Source: Malaciobacter mytili LMG 24559 (GTDB taxonomy: Bacteria > Campylobacterota > Campylobacteria > Campylobacterales > Arcobacteraceae). Taken from it: 64,000 nt of DNA. The stretch is taken from NCBI RefSeq assembly GCF_003346775.1, contig NZ_CP031219.1:186001-250000 (forward strand), read 5' to 3'. Shown here in pieces: positions 46,413 to 55,013 of this stretch. Below the pieces are notes generated by a model. The model did not search any database and was not told the origin of the DNA. It was given only the letters and a program-made list of their open reading frames with translations. Numbering within the stretch: the stretch's first letter is position 1; every line of letters starts with the position of its first letter. The translations under genes were made by a program, and so were the position numbers.

Positions 46413-47627
46413 GTGCAAAATTGTGACATATTAATTATTGGTGGGGGACCTAGTGGTTCTATTGCTGCTTGCAAGCTTTTAAAAGAGGGCTATAGTGTGG
46501 TTATATTGGAAAAATTAGACTTCCCAAGATTTGTAATTGGAGAATCTTTATTGCCAAGATGTAATCAAATTCTAGAAGAATGTGACTTACTTGAGACTAT
46601 AAATAAACAAAAATATATGGTTAAAGGTGGAGCAATTTTTATAAATGAAGAGAAAAAAGAACAGTATATTGATTTTAGAAAAAATCTAGGACAAAAATGG
46701 GGAACAAGCTTCCAAGTAAAAAGAGAAGAGTTTGATAATGTATTATTACAAAGTGCAAAATCTCTTGGGGCAAAAGTTCTTCATGGGTATGAAGTTATAG
46801 CATACAATAATGAAGAAAATATAATTACTGCAAAAAGTAAAGAAAATATTGAAGAAAAATTTAAAGCTAGGTTTGTTTTAGATGCTTCAGGATATGGAAG
46901 AGTTTTACCAAAACTTCTTAATTTAGATATTCCTTCTGATTTAAAACTAAGAAATGCTATTTTTACTAGAGTAAAAGGTGAACAAAGAAGAGAAGGGGAT
47001 GCTGAGGGATTTATTGATATTGTAATTCACGATGATAATAATGCTTGGATTTGGGTTATACCTTTTAGTGATGGTACAACTTCTATGGGTGTAGTTTGTC
47101 AAGAGGAGTATTTTAAAAATACAAATTTAACTAAAGAAGAGTTTTTAGATAAAGTCATAAGTGAGCATAAATACTTAAAAGAGAAGTTTTCAACTGCTGA
47201 AAAAATTGCACCAGTGGGTATCATAAATGGTTACTCAGCAGCCATTAAAAAAATGTATGGAAAAGGTTTTGCTTTAAGTGGAAATGCAACAGAGTTTTTA
47301 GATCCTGTATTCTCTTCGGGTGTTACTTTAGCCTTAGAGTCTTCATCAAAAGTTGCTTCACTAATAAGTAAAGAGCTAAAAAATGAAAAAGTTGATTGGC
47401 AAAAAGATTATGAAGAATATATGATGATTGGTATAAATGTATTTAGAGAGTTTGTATATGCTTGGTATGAAGGAAAATTAAGAAAGATATTTTATAGTGC
47501 CAATAAATCAGAACTTATTCAAAAATCAATTAGTTCTATCCTTTCAGGTTATGTGTGGGATGAAAAAAACTACTTTGTAAATGACACTAAAAATAAAATT
47601 AATGCACTTGTAAGTATGATACAATAA
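46413..47627 (+). CDS. Flavin-dependent halogenase-like protein
   Basis: 404-aa FAD enzyme. GGGPSG (10-15) is the Rossmann motif; FPRFVIGESLLP (37-48), Lys71 in VKGGAIF and WIWVIP (212-217), a match to the WxWxIP fingerprint of flavin halogenases, follow, with DPVFSSGV near the C-terminus. These point to chlorination or bromination of the aryl head group, known for some flexirubins and xanthomonadins. The alternative is a hydroxylase of the same superfamily. GTG start at 46413 behind AAGGAG. First gene of the plus operon. Confidence 0.78.
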   Translation: MQNCDILIIGGGPSGSIAACKLLKEGYSVVILEKLDFPRFVIGESLLPRCNQILEECDLLETINKQKYMVKGGAIFINEEKKEQYIDFRKNLGQKWGTSFQVKREEFDNVLLQSAKSLGAKVLHGYEVIAYNNEENIITAKSKENIEEKFKARFVLDASGYGRVLPKLLNLDIPSDLKLRNAIFTRVKGEQRREGDAEGFIDIVIHDDNNAWIWVIPFSDGTTSMGVVCQEEYFKNTNLTKEEFLDKVISEHKYLKEKFSTAEKIAPVGIINGYSAAIKKMYGKGFALSGNATEFLDPVFSSGVTLALESSSKVASLISKELKNEKVDWQKDYEEYMMIGINVFREFVYAWYEGKLRKIFYSANKSELIQKSISSILSGYVWDEKNYFVNDTKNKINALVSMIQ

Positions 47628-47719
47628 TTTTACAGTTTAAGACAGATATTTTATAAGAGATATAAAAGTACAAAAGTGGTAGAATTTTAAGTAAAAAACA
47701 CGTAAGGAACATTAAAAAA

Positions 47720-47974
47720 ATGGCTATTTCAAGTAATGAGTTTAAACAAGTTTTAATTGAGGGATTAAACCTTGAAGATATAACACCTGATGATATAAAT
47801 GATAGTGATCCACTTTTTGGTGATGATGGGCTTGGATTAGACTCTGTAGATTCTATAGAACTTGTACTTATTATTGAAAAAGAGTATGGAGTAAAAATAC
47901 AAAATCCTGAACTATACAATGAGATTTTTGCTTCTGTAGAAAATTTATTAAAATATATAAATGAAAATAAGTAA
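47720..47974 (+). CDS. Acyl carrier protein, plus arm
   Basis: 84-aa acidic carrier protein with phosphopantetheine site Ser42 in GLGLDSVDSIELVL and the LFGDDG helix-cap typical of aryl polyene ACPs. It is one of two ACPs in the cluster and overlaps the adjacent ketosynthase by 14 nt. Ribosome binding site AAGGA is 11 nt before the ATG. Confidence 0.9.
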   Translation: MAISSNEFKQVLIEGLNLEDITPDDINDSDPLFGDDGLGLDSVDSIELVLIIEKEYGVKIQNPELYNEIFASVENLLKYINENK

Positions 47975-49076
47975 AGCATATATAAATAACTATTCTTCAG
48001 TGTCATGTGCGGGAGATAGTTCAGAAGAGCTTTTTTTATCAATTTGTCAAAAAAAAAATACAATTAGTTTAGATACAAGCTATGTAAATGAAACTACAGT
48101 TGCAATTGGAAAAATAGCTTCTTCTTTAAAATTTGAAGAATTACTTATAAAACATTGTAAAAAAGTATTAGAAGAATCGAATTTAAATGATTTTTCTAAT
48201 ACTTTACTTATTATTGGTTCTTCTGTTGGTGGGATGAATAAAACAGAAGAGATTTTTTTTAAAGATAACTCATATAAAAATATAAATTATAAAGAACATC
48301 CTATTGATGCAATTGCACACTTACTAAAAAAAGAGTTTACTTTTTATGATGATATTTCTTTTTCCACAGCTTGCACTTCTAGTGCAAATGCATTGGGTTA
48401 TGCAAAAGAAGTAATTAATAAAAATATTTATAAAAATGTTTTAGTTGTAGGTGTAGATGCCCTATCTTATACAACGGTTTGTGGTTTCCATGCATTAAGT
48501 GTCTTATCTAGTAAACCTTGTACTCCTTTTGAACAAAATAGAGAAGGGATGAATGTTGCAGAAGCAATAGCAGTTTTACTTATTCAAGATACAAAAGTAA
48601 ATAATAATTCTATTGAGATATGTGGAGTAGGATATAGTTCTGATGCTCATCATATGACTCAACCACATCCAGAGGGTGCTGGTGCAAAAAAAGCTATGGA
48701 AAATGCAATTAAAGATGCAAATATCTCTAAAAATGAAATAGGATATATAAATGCCCATGGAACTGGAACTATGGCAAATGATACTTCTGAATTAAAAGCT
48801 ATTGCAAGTTTATTTAATGAAAATAAACCTTATGTAAGTTCTACTAAATCTATAACTGGACATACTTTAGGTGCAGCTGGAGCTATTGAAGCTATTATTT
48901 CTTCAATGGCCTTACAACAAGAAATAATTCCCCCTAGTAAAAATATTACTAATTTAGAAAATAATGAGGTTAAAATCTCAAATGAAATTATAAATCAAAA
49001 GTTAAAATATGTAATAAGTAACTCTTTTGCTTTTGGTGGAAATAATACTAGTTTAGTTTTTGGAATAAGTAAATGA
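47961..49076 (+). CDS. Beta-ketoacyl-ACP synthase (FabF type), plus arm
   Basis: 371-aa ketosynthase with full triad Cys138 (FSTACTSSANAL), His266 (NAHGTGT) and His301 (SITGHTLGAAG). It overlaps the ACP by 14 nt and the chain-length-factor-like gene by 4 nt, so it probably forms an obligate heterodimer with the latter and carries out the polyene elongation. It is clearly related to the minus-arm ketosynthase but not a recent duplicate. Confidence 0.92.
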   Translation: MKISKAYINNYSSVSCAGDSSEELFLSICQKKNTISLDTSYVNETTVAIGKIASSLKFEELLIKHCKKVLEESNLNDFSNTLLIIGSSVGGMNKTEEIFFKDNSYKNINYKEHPIDAIAHLLKKEFTFYDDISFSTACTSSANALGYAKEVINKNIYKNVLVVGVDALSYTTVCGFHALSVLSSKPCTPFEQNREGMNVAEAIAVLLIQDTKVNNNSIEICGVGYSSDAHHMTQPHPEGAGAKKAMENAIKDANISKNEIGYINAHGTGTMANDTSELKAIASLFNENKPYVSSTKSITGHTLGAAGAIEAIISSMALQQEIIPPSKNITNLENNEVKISNEIINQKLKYVISNSFAFGGNNTSLVFGISK

Positions 49077-49711
49077 AGATAAATTTAGAAATTTTAGATG
49101 CTGCATATTTAATGGGTGAAGTTGAAATAGATAACCTAAATACAAAAGAATTAGTTCCAAAAATGGTTTTTAGAAGAAGACTTACAAAAGCAGCTAAACT
49201 TGTAATAGAACTTGTTTCAAAAGTAAATTTTACAAATGGAAGAATAATGTATGCAAGTGCTTTTGGAGAGTTAGAAGCAACAGCAAAAATTTTAAATGCA
49301 ATTTTAAATAAAGAGGGTATTTCTCCCACTGATTTTCAAAATTCAGTTTATAATACCCCTGTATCTTATGCTTCAATTTTAGAAAATAATCAAAATGAAA
49401 TAATGACTATTTCTTGTGGGGATAATACTTCAAATAGGCTTTTAAAATTAGGAGCTATTAAAGCTTTGGATAATGATGAGATATTATTAGTGGCTACTGA
49501 AACTTTAAATATTAAAAATATTGAGCAAATTAACAGTTGTATTGATTATTTAGAAGTAGCAGTGGCTTTAAAAGTAAAAGTTACTGAAAAAGAAGCAAAT
49601 ATTAATATAATAGAAGTTGATAAAACTTTACCTAAATCAATAGCATATTTAGTACAAGTAGCTAAAACTTTTGATAAAGAAAAACAAAATATTATAGGAA
49701 TTAGCTTATGA
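49073..49711 (+). CDS. Chain-length-factor-like ketosynthase partner
   Basis: 212-aa protein resembling the short KS-like partner of aryl polyene loci (ApeC type): MYASAFGELEATAKIL, then SPTDFQNSVYNTPVSYASI. There is no active-site cysteine in the TACSS position, so it is expected to act as a non-catalytic heterodimer partner setting chain length. It overlaps its ketosynthase and the following dehydratase, each by an ATGA. Much shorter than a full ketosynthase. Confidence 0.82.
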   Translation: MKINLEILDAAYLMGEVEIDNLNTKELVPKMVFRRRLTKAAKLVIELVSKVNFTNGRIMYASAFGELEATAKILNAILNKEGISPTDFQNSVYNTPVSYASILENNQNEIMTISCGDNTSNRLLKLGAIKALDNDEILLVATETLNIKNIEQINSCIDYLEVAVALKVKVTEKEANINIIEVDKTLPKSIAYLVQVAKTFDKEKQNIIGISL

Positions 49712-50055
49712 ATATTCCTCATTTACCTCCTGTAAAATTTGCACAAGAGATTAAAGAAGTAAAAGAAAATCTTGTAAAAGTTTATTGTGAATTTCCTTTT
49801 GTACCCACATTAGCTATGTTTTTTGAAGCAGCAGCTCAAAGTAGTGCAGCTTTTTCAAAAAGTGATGAGAAAAAAATAGGTTTTGTAATCTCTTTAAAAA
49901 ATATAGAACTTATAAAAGAAGCTACTAATTTAACTTATATAATGCAAGTTAAAAAAGAGTATGAAATGGGGTCAATTTGTGAATTTTCATTTGAAGCTTT
50001 AGATAAAGAAGAAGTATATGCAAAAGGAATTTTTACAATAATGGTGAAAGAATGA
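49708..50055 (+). CDS. Dehydratase-like hotdog protein, plus arm
   Basis: 115-aa hotdog domain with the PTLAMFFEAAAQSSAAF helix that corresponds to the FabA/FabZ central helix. It resembles the second dehydratase of aryl polyene clusters (ApeP type). Unlike the 46000 gene I see no obvious HFPGxP motif, so catalysis may be by the partner subunit. Coupled by ATGA on both sides. Confidence 0.72.
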   Translation: MNIPHLPPVKFAQEIKEVKENLVKVYCEFPFVPTLAMFFEAAAQSSAAFSKSDEKKIGFVISLKNIELIKEATNLTYIMQVKKEYEMGSICEFSFEALDKEEVYAKGIFTIMVKE

Positions 50056-51113
50056 AATTTTTTAAAAACAATGATAATTTAACGGCCTTAGAAGCACAAT
50101 ATGAAGCTCAAAAAATTGCCTTTGCTCCTATAATTTTTCAAGTTGCAAGAGTAATGAGAGATTTAAAAGTTTTAAAAACTCTAAAAGATTTTTCCAAAGA
50201 GGGACTTACTTTAGAAGAGTTAGCAAATAAAACAAAACTTTCAGTTTATTCAATACAAGTACTATTAGAAACTGCCCTTAGTGCAAATATAGTAAAACAA
50301 AAAGATGAGCTTTGGTTTTTAACAAAAATTGGATATTTTATCGATAATGATGAGATGACAAGATTAAATTTAAATTATAATCATTATGTAAATTATTTGG
50401 GTTTATATAATTTAGAAGAGTCTATAAAAGAAAATAAAGCTTGTGGTTTAAAAGTTTTTGGAGAGTGGGAGACTATTTATCCTGCCTTATCAACTTTACC
50501 AAAAGAAGTAAAAAAAAGTTGGTTTGAGTTTGATCATTTTTATTCAGATAGTGGATTTGAACAAGCAATTGAAATTTTAAATAGCCTAAATATTAAAAAA
50601 CTTTTAGATATAGGTGGAAATACAGGAAAATTTGCAACTTTACTTTCAAATAAAAACTCAGATATTGAGATTACTATTATGGATTTACCACAACAAATAA
50701 AACTTGCAAAACAAACAATATATGAAAAAAATCTTACAAATATCTCTACATTTGAAGCAAATATTTTAAATGATGATACAAATATTCCTACTGGGTATGA
50801 TATTATTTGGATGAGCCAATTTTTAGATTGTTTTAAAGAAGAACAAATTATAAAAATATTAACAAAAATCAAAAAATCACTTAATAATAATTCAAAAATT
50901 TGCATTATGGAACCTTTTTGGGATAGACAAAATAATGAAACAGCAGCTTTTTGTGTAATAAATACTTCTCCTTATTTTACTGCTATGGCAAATGGATATA
51001 GTAAGATGTTTAAATATCAAGATTTTGAAAAATATCTGCAAAAAGCAGGTTTAGAAGTGGAAAAGATTATTGATAATATAGGGATTTGTCAAACACTTAT
51101 TCTTTGTAAATAA
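50052..51113 (+). CDS. SAM-dependent O-methyltransferase
   Basis: 353-aa methyltransferase: N-terminal winged-helix dimerisation domain (about 20-100) and Rossmann SAM-binding domain with LDIGGNTG (186-192) and a later IWMSQFLDCF motif near 245. This is the plant-like O-methyltransferase architecture. It probably methylates a ring hydroxyl of the aryl head. Overlaps the dehydratase by 4 nt and precedes the hydrolase by 9 nt. Confidence 0.85.
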   Translation: MKFFKNNDNLTALEAQYEAQKIAFAPIIFQVARVMRDLKVLKTLKDFSKEGLTLEELANKTKLSVYSIQVLLETALSANIVKQKDELWFLTKIGYFIDNDEMTRLNLNYNHYVNYLGLYNLEESIKENKACGLKVFGEWETIYPALSTLPKEVKKSWFEFDHFYSDSGFEQAIEILNSLNIKKLLDIGGNTGKFATLLSNKNSDIEITIMDLPQQIKLAKQTIYEKNLTNISTFEANILNDDTNIPTGYDIIWMSQFLDCFKEEQIIKILTKIKKSLNNNSKICIMEPFWDRQNNETAAFCVINTSPYFTAMANGYSKMFKYQDFEKYLQKAGLEVEKIIDNIGICQTLILCK

Positions 51114-51122
51114 GGAGCGTTT

Positions 51123-52427
51123 TTGCATTTGATTTTAAAAATTTTACTTTTATTTGTTGTTTTTATTCAATCTTATGCAAAACAGGAATATATAAAAGAG
51201 AATACTTTTAATGAAGTCTCTTATGTGAGAACTTTTGGAGATTCAAGTAAAGATGCAATTGTTTTTGTACATGGTTTAGGAGAAGAAGCCTCTTCTATTT
51301 GGATTGAAACTGCAAAAAAACTACAAGATAATTACTATATTTTAATTTTTGATTTACCTGGTTTTGGAAAATCAGATAAATCAAATAAATTATATTCTCC
51401 TACAAATTATGCAAAATTTATTTTTAATATTACAAATCATTTTATAAATAGACCTTTTCATTTAGTAGGTCATTCTATGGGAGCAAGTATTTCACTAAAA
51501 TATGCTTCAATGTATGCAAATGTTAAAAGTTTAGTTTTAGTTGATGCTGCTGGTTTATTAAATAAAGTTGTTTATAGTAAATATTTAATAGAAGAAAAAA
51601 CAAAAAAAATTACACACAATAATAGCATATTAGGTTTTATTTCAGATTTACCTAGAACTTTGGATAATATCTTACCTTTGGAAGTGGATGCTATACTTGA
51701 AAATAAACTTTCAAGAAAAGTGTTTTTAAGTTCAAACCCCAATAGAATTGCAGCTATATCTTTACTTGAAGAGGATTTTTCAAATACTTTTAAAACAATT
51801 GATAATAATACTTTAATAATTTGGGGAGAAAAAGATAAAACAGCTCCTTTAAAAACAGCCTATGTATTAAATAAACTAATTAAAAACTCAAAACTTGTTA
51901 TTTTTAAAAATTCAGCACATGTTCCTATAATAGATGAGCCAGAATTATTCTTTCAAGAGTTGAAAAATCATCTAAATGTAAATAATTATAAAAAAAAGAG
52001 TAATCCTATTTTAAAAAAAGAAGATACTTTTATAATAGAAAATAACAATGATTTAAAAATAAATGGTTACTACTATAAAAAACTAATAGTTAAAAATAGT
52101 AAAAATATTAGAATAGAAAATTCAACAATTGAAGAATTAATAGTAGAAAACTCTTCTTTAGATATATTAAATTCAAGTTTATTATTAAAAAATAGTAGTT
52201 TTTCTAATTTTATAGTAAATTTAACAGCTTCTAGTATAAATTTAAAAGATACAATTTTATTAAATAAAGGAAGTTTAGATATTGCAGGAGTTGATATAAC
52301 TTCAAAAGCAAATATTTTTAAAGTAAAAAAAGATTCTTCTTCTATTACAATAAATTTTTCACTTAGCAGCAAAAATGGGATGAATTTACATAAGACTATT
52401 ACTTTAAAGGCAAAAGAAGTATATTAA
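51123..52427 (+). CDS. Exported alpha/beta hydrolase with C-terminal repeat domain
   Basis: 434-aa protein with a signal peptide (about 1-19) and an alpha/beta-hydrolase domain (about 25-278): oxyanion VHGLG, nucleophile Ser118 in GHSMGAS, Asp in WGEKDKTAP and His in SAHVP. The last 150 residues are unusual, rich in Asn/Ser with alternating short hydrophobic strands, as in a parallel beta-helix. Such a tail is unexpected in this family and may bind a surface polymer. TTG start at 51123. Last gene of the pigment cluster; may release, transfer or modify the pigment outside the cytoplasm. Confidence 0.75.
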   Translation: MHLILKILLLFVVFIQSYAKQEYIKENTFNEVSYVRTFGDSSKDAIVFVHGLGEEASSIWIETAKKLQDNYYILIFDLPGFGKSDKSNKLYSPTNYAKFIFNITNHFINRPFHLVGHSMGASISLKYASMYANVKSLVLVDAAGLLNKVVYSKYLIEEKTKKITHNNSILGFISDLPRTLDNILPLEVDAILENKLSRKVFLSSNPNRIAAISLLEEDFSNTFKTIDNNTLIIWGEKDKTAPLKTAYVLNKLIKNSKLVIFKNSAHVPIIDEPELFFQELKNHLNVNNYKKKSNPILKKEDTFIIENNNDLKINGYYYKKLIVKNSKNIRIENSTIEELIVENSSLDILNSSLLLKNSSFSNFIVNLTASSINLKDTILLNKGSLDIAGVDITSKANIFKVKKDSSSITINFSLSSKNGMNLHKTITLKAKEVY

Positions 52428-52488
52428 ATTATATTACCAAAAGCCTTAAAATGTTAAAATCTAATAATTAAAAATTATAGGGATTTTA

Positions 52489-53247
52489 ATGTCAAATCTA
52501 TTATCTTCAAGTTCTACAAGAATAAAAACAGGTGTAGTTTTAGTGCTTGCCTTACTTTTGATTGGGTATATAAACTCATATTTTATAACATGGTTATTTT
52601 TAGGTTCACTTATGATTATTGCAATTAGTGAATCTATGAAACTTTTTAATGTTAAAAACAATATTATATTTGCTTTTGCCATAGCTTTATGGGCTATTGC
52701 ATATTTTTACCCAAGCCCTGAAGATTTATTTTTTGTTTTGGCTGTTGTTTATGCTTCAATTTTAGCTTATAAAAGAGATATTGGAAAGAAATTATTTTTA
52801 CCTTTATTATATCCTGCAGCTTCATTTTTATTTATCTTAGCTTTATATAATGAATATTCTATGAGTTCATTATTGTGGTTACTTGTTATTGTGGCTTTAA
52901 CTGACACAGCTGCTTATTTTGTTGGTAGAAGTATAGGAAAAAGAAAGTTTTGTGCTACAAGTCCTAATAAAACAATAGAGGGTGTAATTGGTGGTGTTTT
53001 ATTTGGATCATTATTGGGAGCATTTTTTGCAATTGAACAATTATCTTATAGTGATGCTTTTATAATTTCTTTATTTGTTTCTATTGCTTCTGTATTTGGG
53101 GATTTATTTGAAAGTTATTTAAAAAGAGAAGCAAATGTAAAAGATAGTGGAAATCTTTTTCCTGGACATGGGGGAGTTTTAGATAGAACAGATGGTTACT
53201 TATTTGCTTCTGTTTTAATGTTAGTTATCTTAAGAGTTGTAGCTTGA
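52489..53247 (+). CDS. cdsA: Phosphatidate cytidylyltransferase
   Basis: Makes CDP-diacylglycerol, the precursor of all phospholipids. 252-aa inner-membrane protein with seven to eight hydrophobic segments and the CdsA signature DTAAYFVGRSIGKRK and, near the C-terminus, the KDSGNLFPGHGGVLDRTDG block. It overlaps dxr by 4 nt and starts a housekeeping operon that runs to tsaD and the SUI1-like gene. Confidence 0.97.
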   Translation: MSNLLSSSSTRIKTGVVLVLALLLIGYINSYFITWLFLGSLMIIAISESMKLFNVKNNIIFAFAIALWAIAYFYPSPEDLFFVLAVVYASILAYKRDIGKKLFLPLLYPAASFLFILALYNEYSMSSLLWLLVIVALTDTAAYFVGRSIGKRKFCATSPNKTIEGVIGGVLFGSLLGAFFAIEQLSYSDAFIISLFVSIASVFGDLFESYLKREANVKDSGNLFPGHGGVLDRTDGYLFASVLMLVILRVVA

Positions 53248-54311
53248 TAGTATTAGGAAGTACAGGTTCAATTGGAGTTAATACTCTAAATATTGCAAAA
53301 AAATTTAATTTAAGTGTTGAGGTTTTAGTAGCAGGAACAAATATAAAACTTCTAAATGAACAAATAAAAGAGTTCTCTCCTAAAAAAGTAGTAATTGCAA
53401 ATGCTAAAGATATAAAAGAAGTAAATCATAATAATGTCTCTTTTGGAGAAGAAGCAATTTTACAAGCAATTGAAAATTCAAATGCTAAAATGGTTGTAAA
53501 TGCACTTGTGGGATTTTTAGGACTTAAACCAACTTTAAAAGCTATAGAGTGTGGAAAAAAAGTTGCTTTGGCAAATAAGGAGTCTTTAGTTGTTGCAGGT
53601 AAGTTTATTGACCAATCAAATTTAGTTGCAATTGATAGTGAACATTTTGGTTTATGGTATTTACTTCAAGATAAAAAAATAGATTCTATGGTAATTACTG
53701 CAAGTGGAGGTTCTTTTAGAGATTATCCTTTAGAAAAATTAAAAAATGTTTCTGTAAAAGAAGCACTAAATCATCCAAATTGGTCAATGGGAAATAAAAT
53801 AACTATTGATAGTGCCACAATGACAAATAAAATGTTTGAATTACTTGAAGCTAAATGGCTTTTTAATACTACTAAACTAGATGCAATAATTGAAACAAAG
53901 TCTTTAATTCATGCATTAATAAACTTTAAAGATGGAAGTACAACCGCTCATATTGCCAATGCTTCTATGCAACTTCCAATTGCATATGCAATTTTAGGAA
54001 AAGTTGAAGAAGAGATTTTAAAACCTATAAATTTAGTAGAAATTACTTCTTTAGAATTTAGAAAAATTCAAGAAGAAAGGTATCCAATTTGGCAAATAAA
54101 AGATGAAGTTTTACAAAACCCTGATTTAGGAGTTGTATTAAATGCAGCAAATGAAGTTGCTGTTTCAAAATTTTTAAATAATAAAATAGGCTTTTTGGAT
54201 ATTTCAAAAATAACACTTAATGCAATAAATAAATTTAATAAACCAAATATTTCAAATCTTGAAGATATTTTTATTTTAGATAAAGAAGTAAGGAGTTTTT
54301 GTGACTCTTGA
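53244..54311 (+). CDS. dxr: 1-deoxy-D-xylulose 5-phosphate reductoisomerase
   Basis: Second enzyme of the MEP isoprenoid pathway. 355 aa, with NADPH-binding GSTGSIG at the very N-terminus, the LANKESLV and SEHFGLWYL metal/substrate segments, and ITASGGSFRDYPL. The TTG at 53244 is required because it gives the standard MIVLGSTGSIG start. cdsA-dxr overlap is 4 nt. Confidence 0.97.
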   Translation: MIVLGSTGSIGVNTLNIAKKFNLSVEVLVAGTNIKLLNEQIKEFSPKKVVIANAKDIKEVNHNNVSFGEEAILQAIENSNAKMVVNALVGFLGLKPTLKAIECGKKVALANKESLVVAGKFIDQSNLVAIDSEHFGLWYLLQDKKIDSMVITASGGSFRDYPLEKLKNVSVKEALNHPNWSMGNKITIDSATMTNKMFELLEAKWLFNTTKLDAIIETKSLIHALINFKDGSTTAHIANASMQLPIAYAILGKVEEEILKPINLVEITSLEFRKIQEERYPIWQIKDEVLQNPDLGVVLNAANEVAVSKFLNNKIGFLDISKITLNAINKFNKPNISNLEDIFILDKEVRSFCDS

Positions 54312-54576
54312 TTTATTAATCCCTTTTCTTATTTTAATTATTTTGGTAATATACCTAATATATACAAGAAGTAGTTTTGAAAAAAACATACTTACTTCTT
54401 ATGAAGAAAAATTTCAAGAGTGGAAAAAACATAACCCAACAACTGAAAAACTTGAAGAACACAAAGAATTAGTTGGACTTATTTTTAAAAAGGGTTATAA
54501 AGTTGAAGTGGAACTTTTTAACGAAGAGATAACTAGTCATTTACAAAAAGGCAAGTTTAGTATAAAGGGTAGATAA
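54301..54576 (+). CDS. Hypothetical membrane-anchored protein
   Basis: 91-aa protein with one N-terminal membrane helix (about 3-20) and a charged, soluble C-terminal part (about 25-91). GTG start at 54301, overlapping the dxr stop. It is in the same transcript as dxr and the DUF1566 gene. I do not recognise it. Confidence 0.65.
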   Translation: MTLDLLIPFLILIILVIYLIYTRSSFEKNILTSYEEKFQEWKKHNPTTEKLEEHKELVGLIFKKGYKVEVELFNEEITSHLQKGKFSIKGR

Positions 54577-55004
54577 TGAAATTACTATTTTGTCTATTAA
54601 TTACAACTTTTTTATATGCAAATAATTTTCAAAGAGAATCTAATTTAAATGTGGTTATTGATAAAACAAATAAACTTATGTGGCAAGATAGTATAAGTGT
54701 TATAAAGATTAAAAGAACACATAAAGAAGCACCAACATATTGCGAAGAATTATCTCATGCTGGATATGCAGATTGGAGATTACCTACTATTGAAGAGTTT
54801 AAACTAATTGTTGATAAGAAAAATGAAATCAATTCTATAAATAGAAAATTTAGATACAACGTACCAGATGGATATTGGGCAAAAAAAGCCCATTGGAGAA
54901 CTTTTTGGTATTATGCAGATTATATGCATTTTTTAAGTGGAACTGCCTATTTTGATAGTAGACATAAAAGAAAATATATTAGATGTATAAGAGATATGAA
55001 ATAA
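54576..55004 (+). CDS. Exported DUF1566-like protein
   Basis: 142-aa protein with a signal peptide (about 1-16) and the DUF1566 pattern: TNKLMWQDS, YCEELSHAGYADWRLPTIEE, and IRCIRDM at the end. This family is widespread in Campylobacterota and of unknown function. ATG overlaps the previous stop by 1 nt. Confidence 0.82.
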   Translation: MKLLFCLLITTFLYANNFQRESNLNVVIDKTNKLMWQDSISVIKIKRTHKEAPTYCEELSHAGYADWRLPTIEEFKLIVDKKNEINSINRKFRYNVPDGYWAKKAHWRTFWYYADYMHFLSGTAYFDSRHKRKYIRCIRDMK

Positions 55005-55013
55005 GGAAGAAAT

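Larger units (their letters stand above)
29442..52427. other. Hybrid aryl polyene / dialkylresorcinol biosynthetic cluster
   Basis: About 23 kb in three arms: plus 29442-32908 (DarA, DarB, 131-aa protein, BtrH_N-like), minus 46320-33585 (14 genes) and plus 46413-52427 (7 genes), with one opposing lipoprotein gene at 32920-33534. It contains a type II polyketide set (two ACPs, two complete ketosynthases, two degenerate partners, a ketoreductase, two dehydratases), an aromatic starter route, tailoring and export. This is the composition of flexirubin-type clusters and of the arcuflavin cluster of Azoarcus. No phosphopantetheinyl transferase is seen, so the housekeeping enzyme would have to prime the ACPs. 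Confidence 0.88.

Noticed and set aside
29442-52427. Fatty acid synthesis gene cluster
   Set aside because: The ammonia-lyase, DarA/DarB, aryl ligase and exporters are not part of fatty acid synthesis, and no FabD, FabI or FabH housekeeping set is present.
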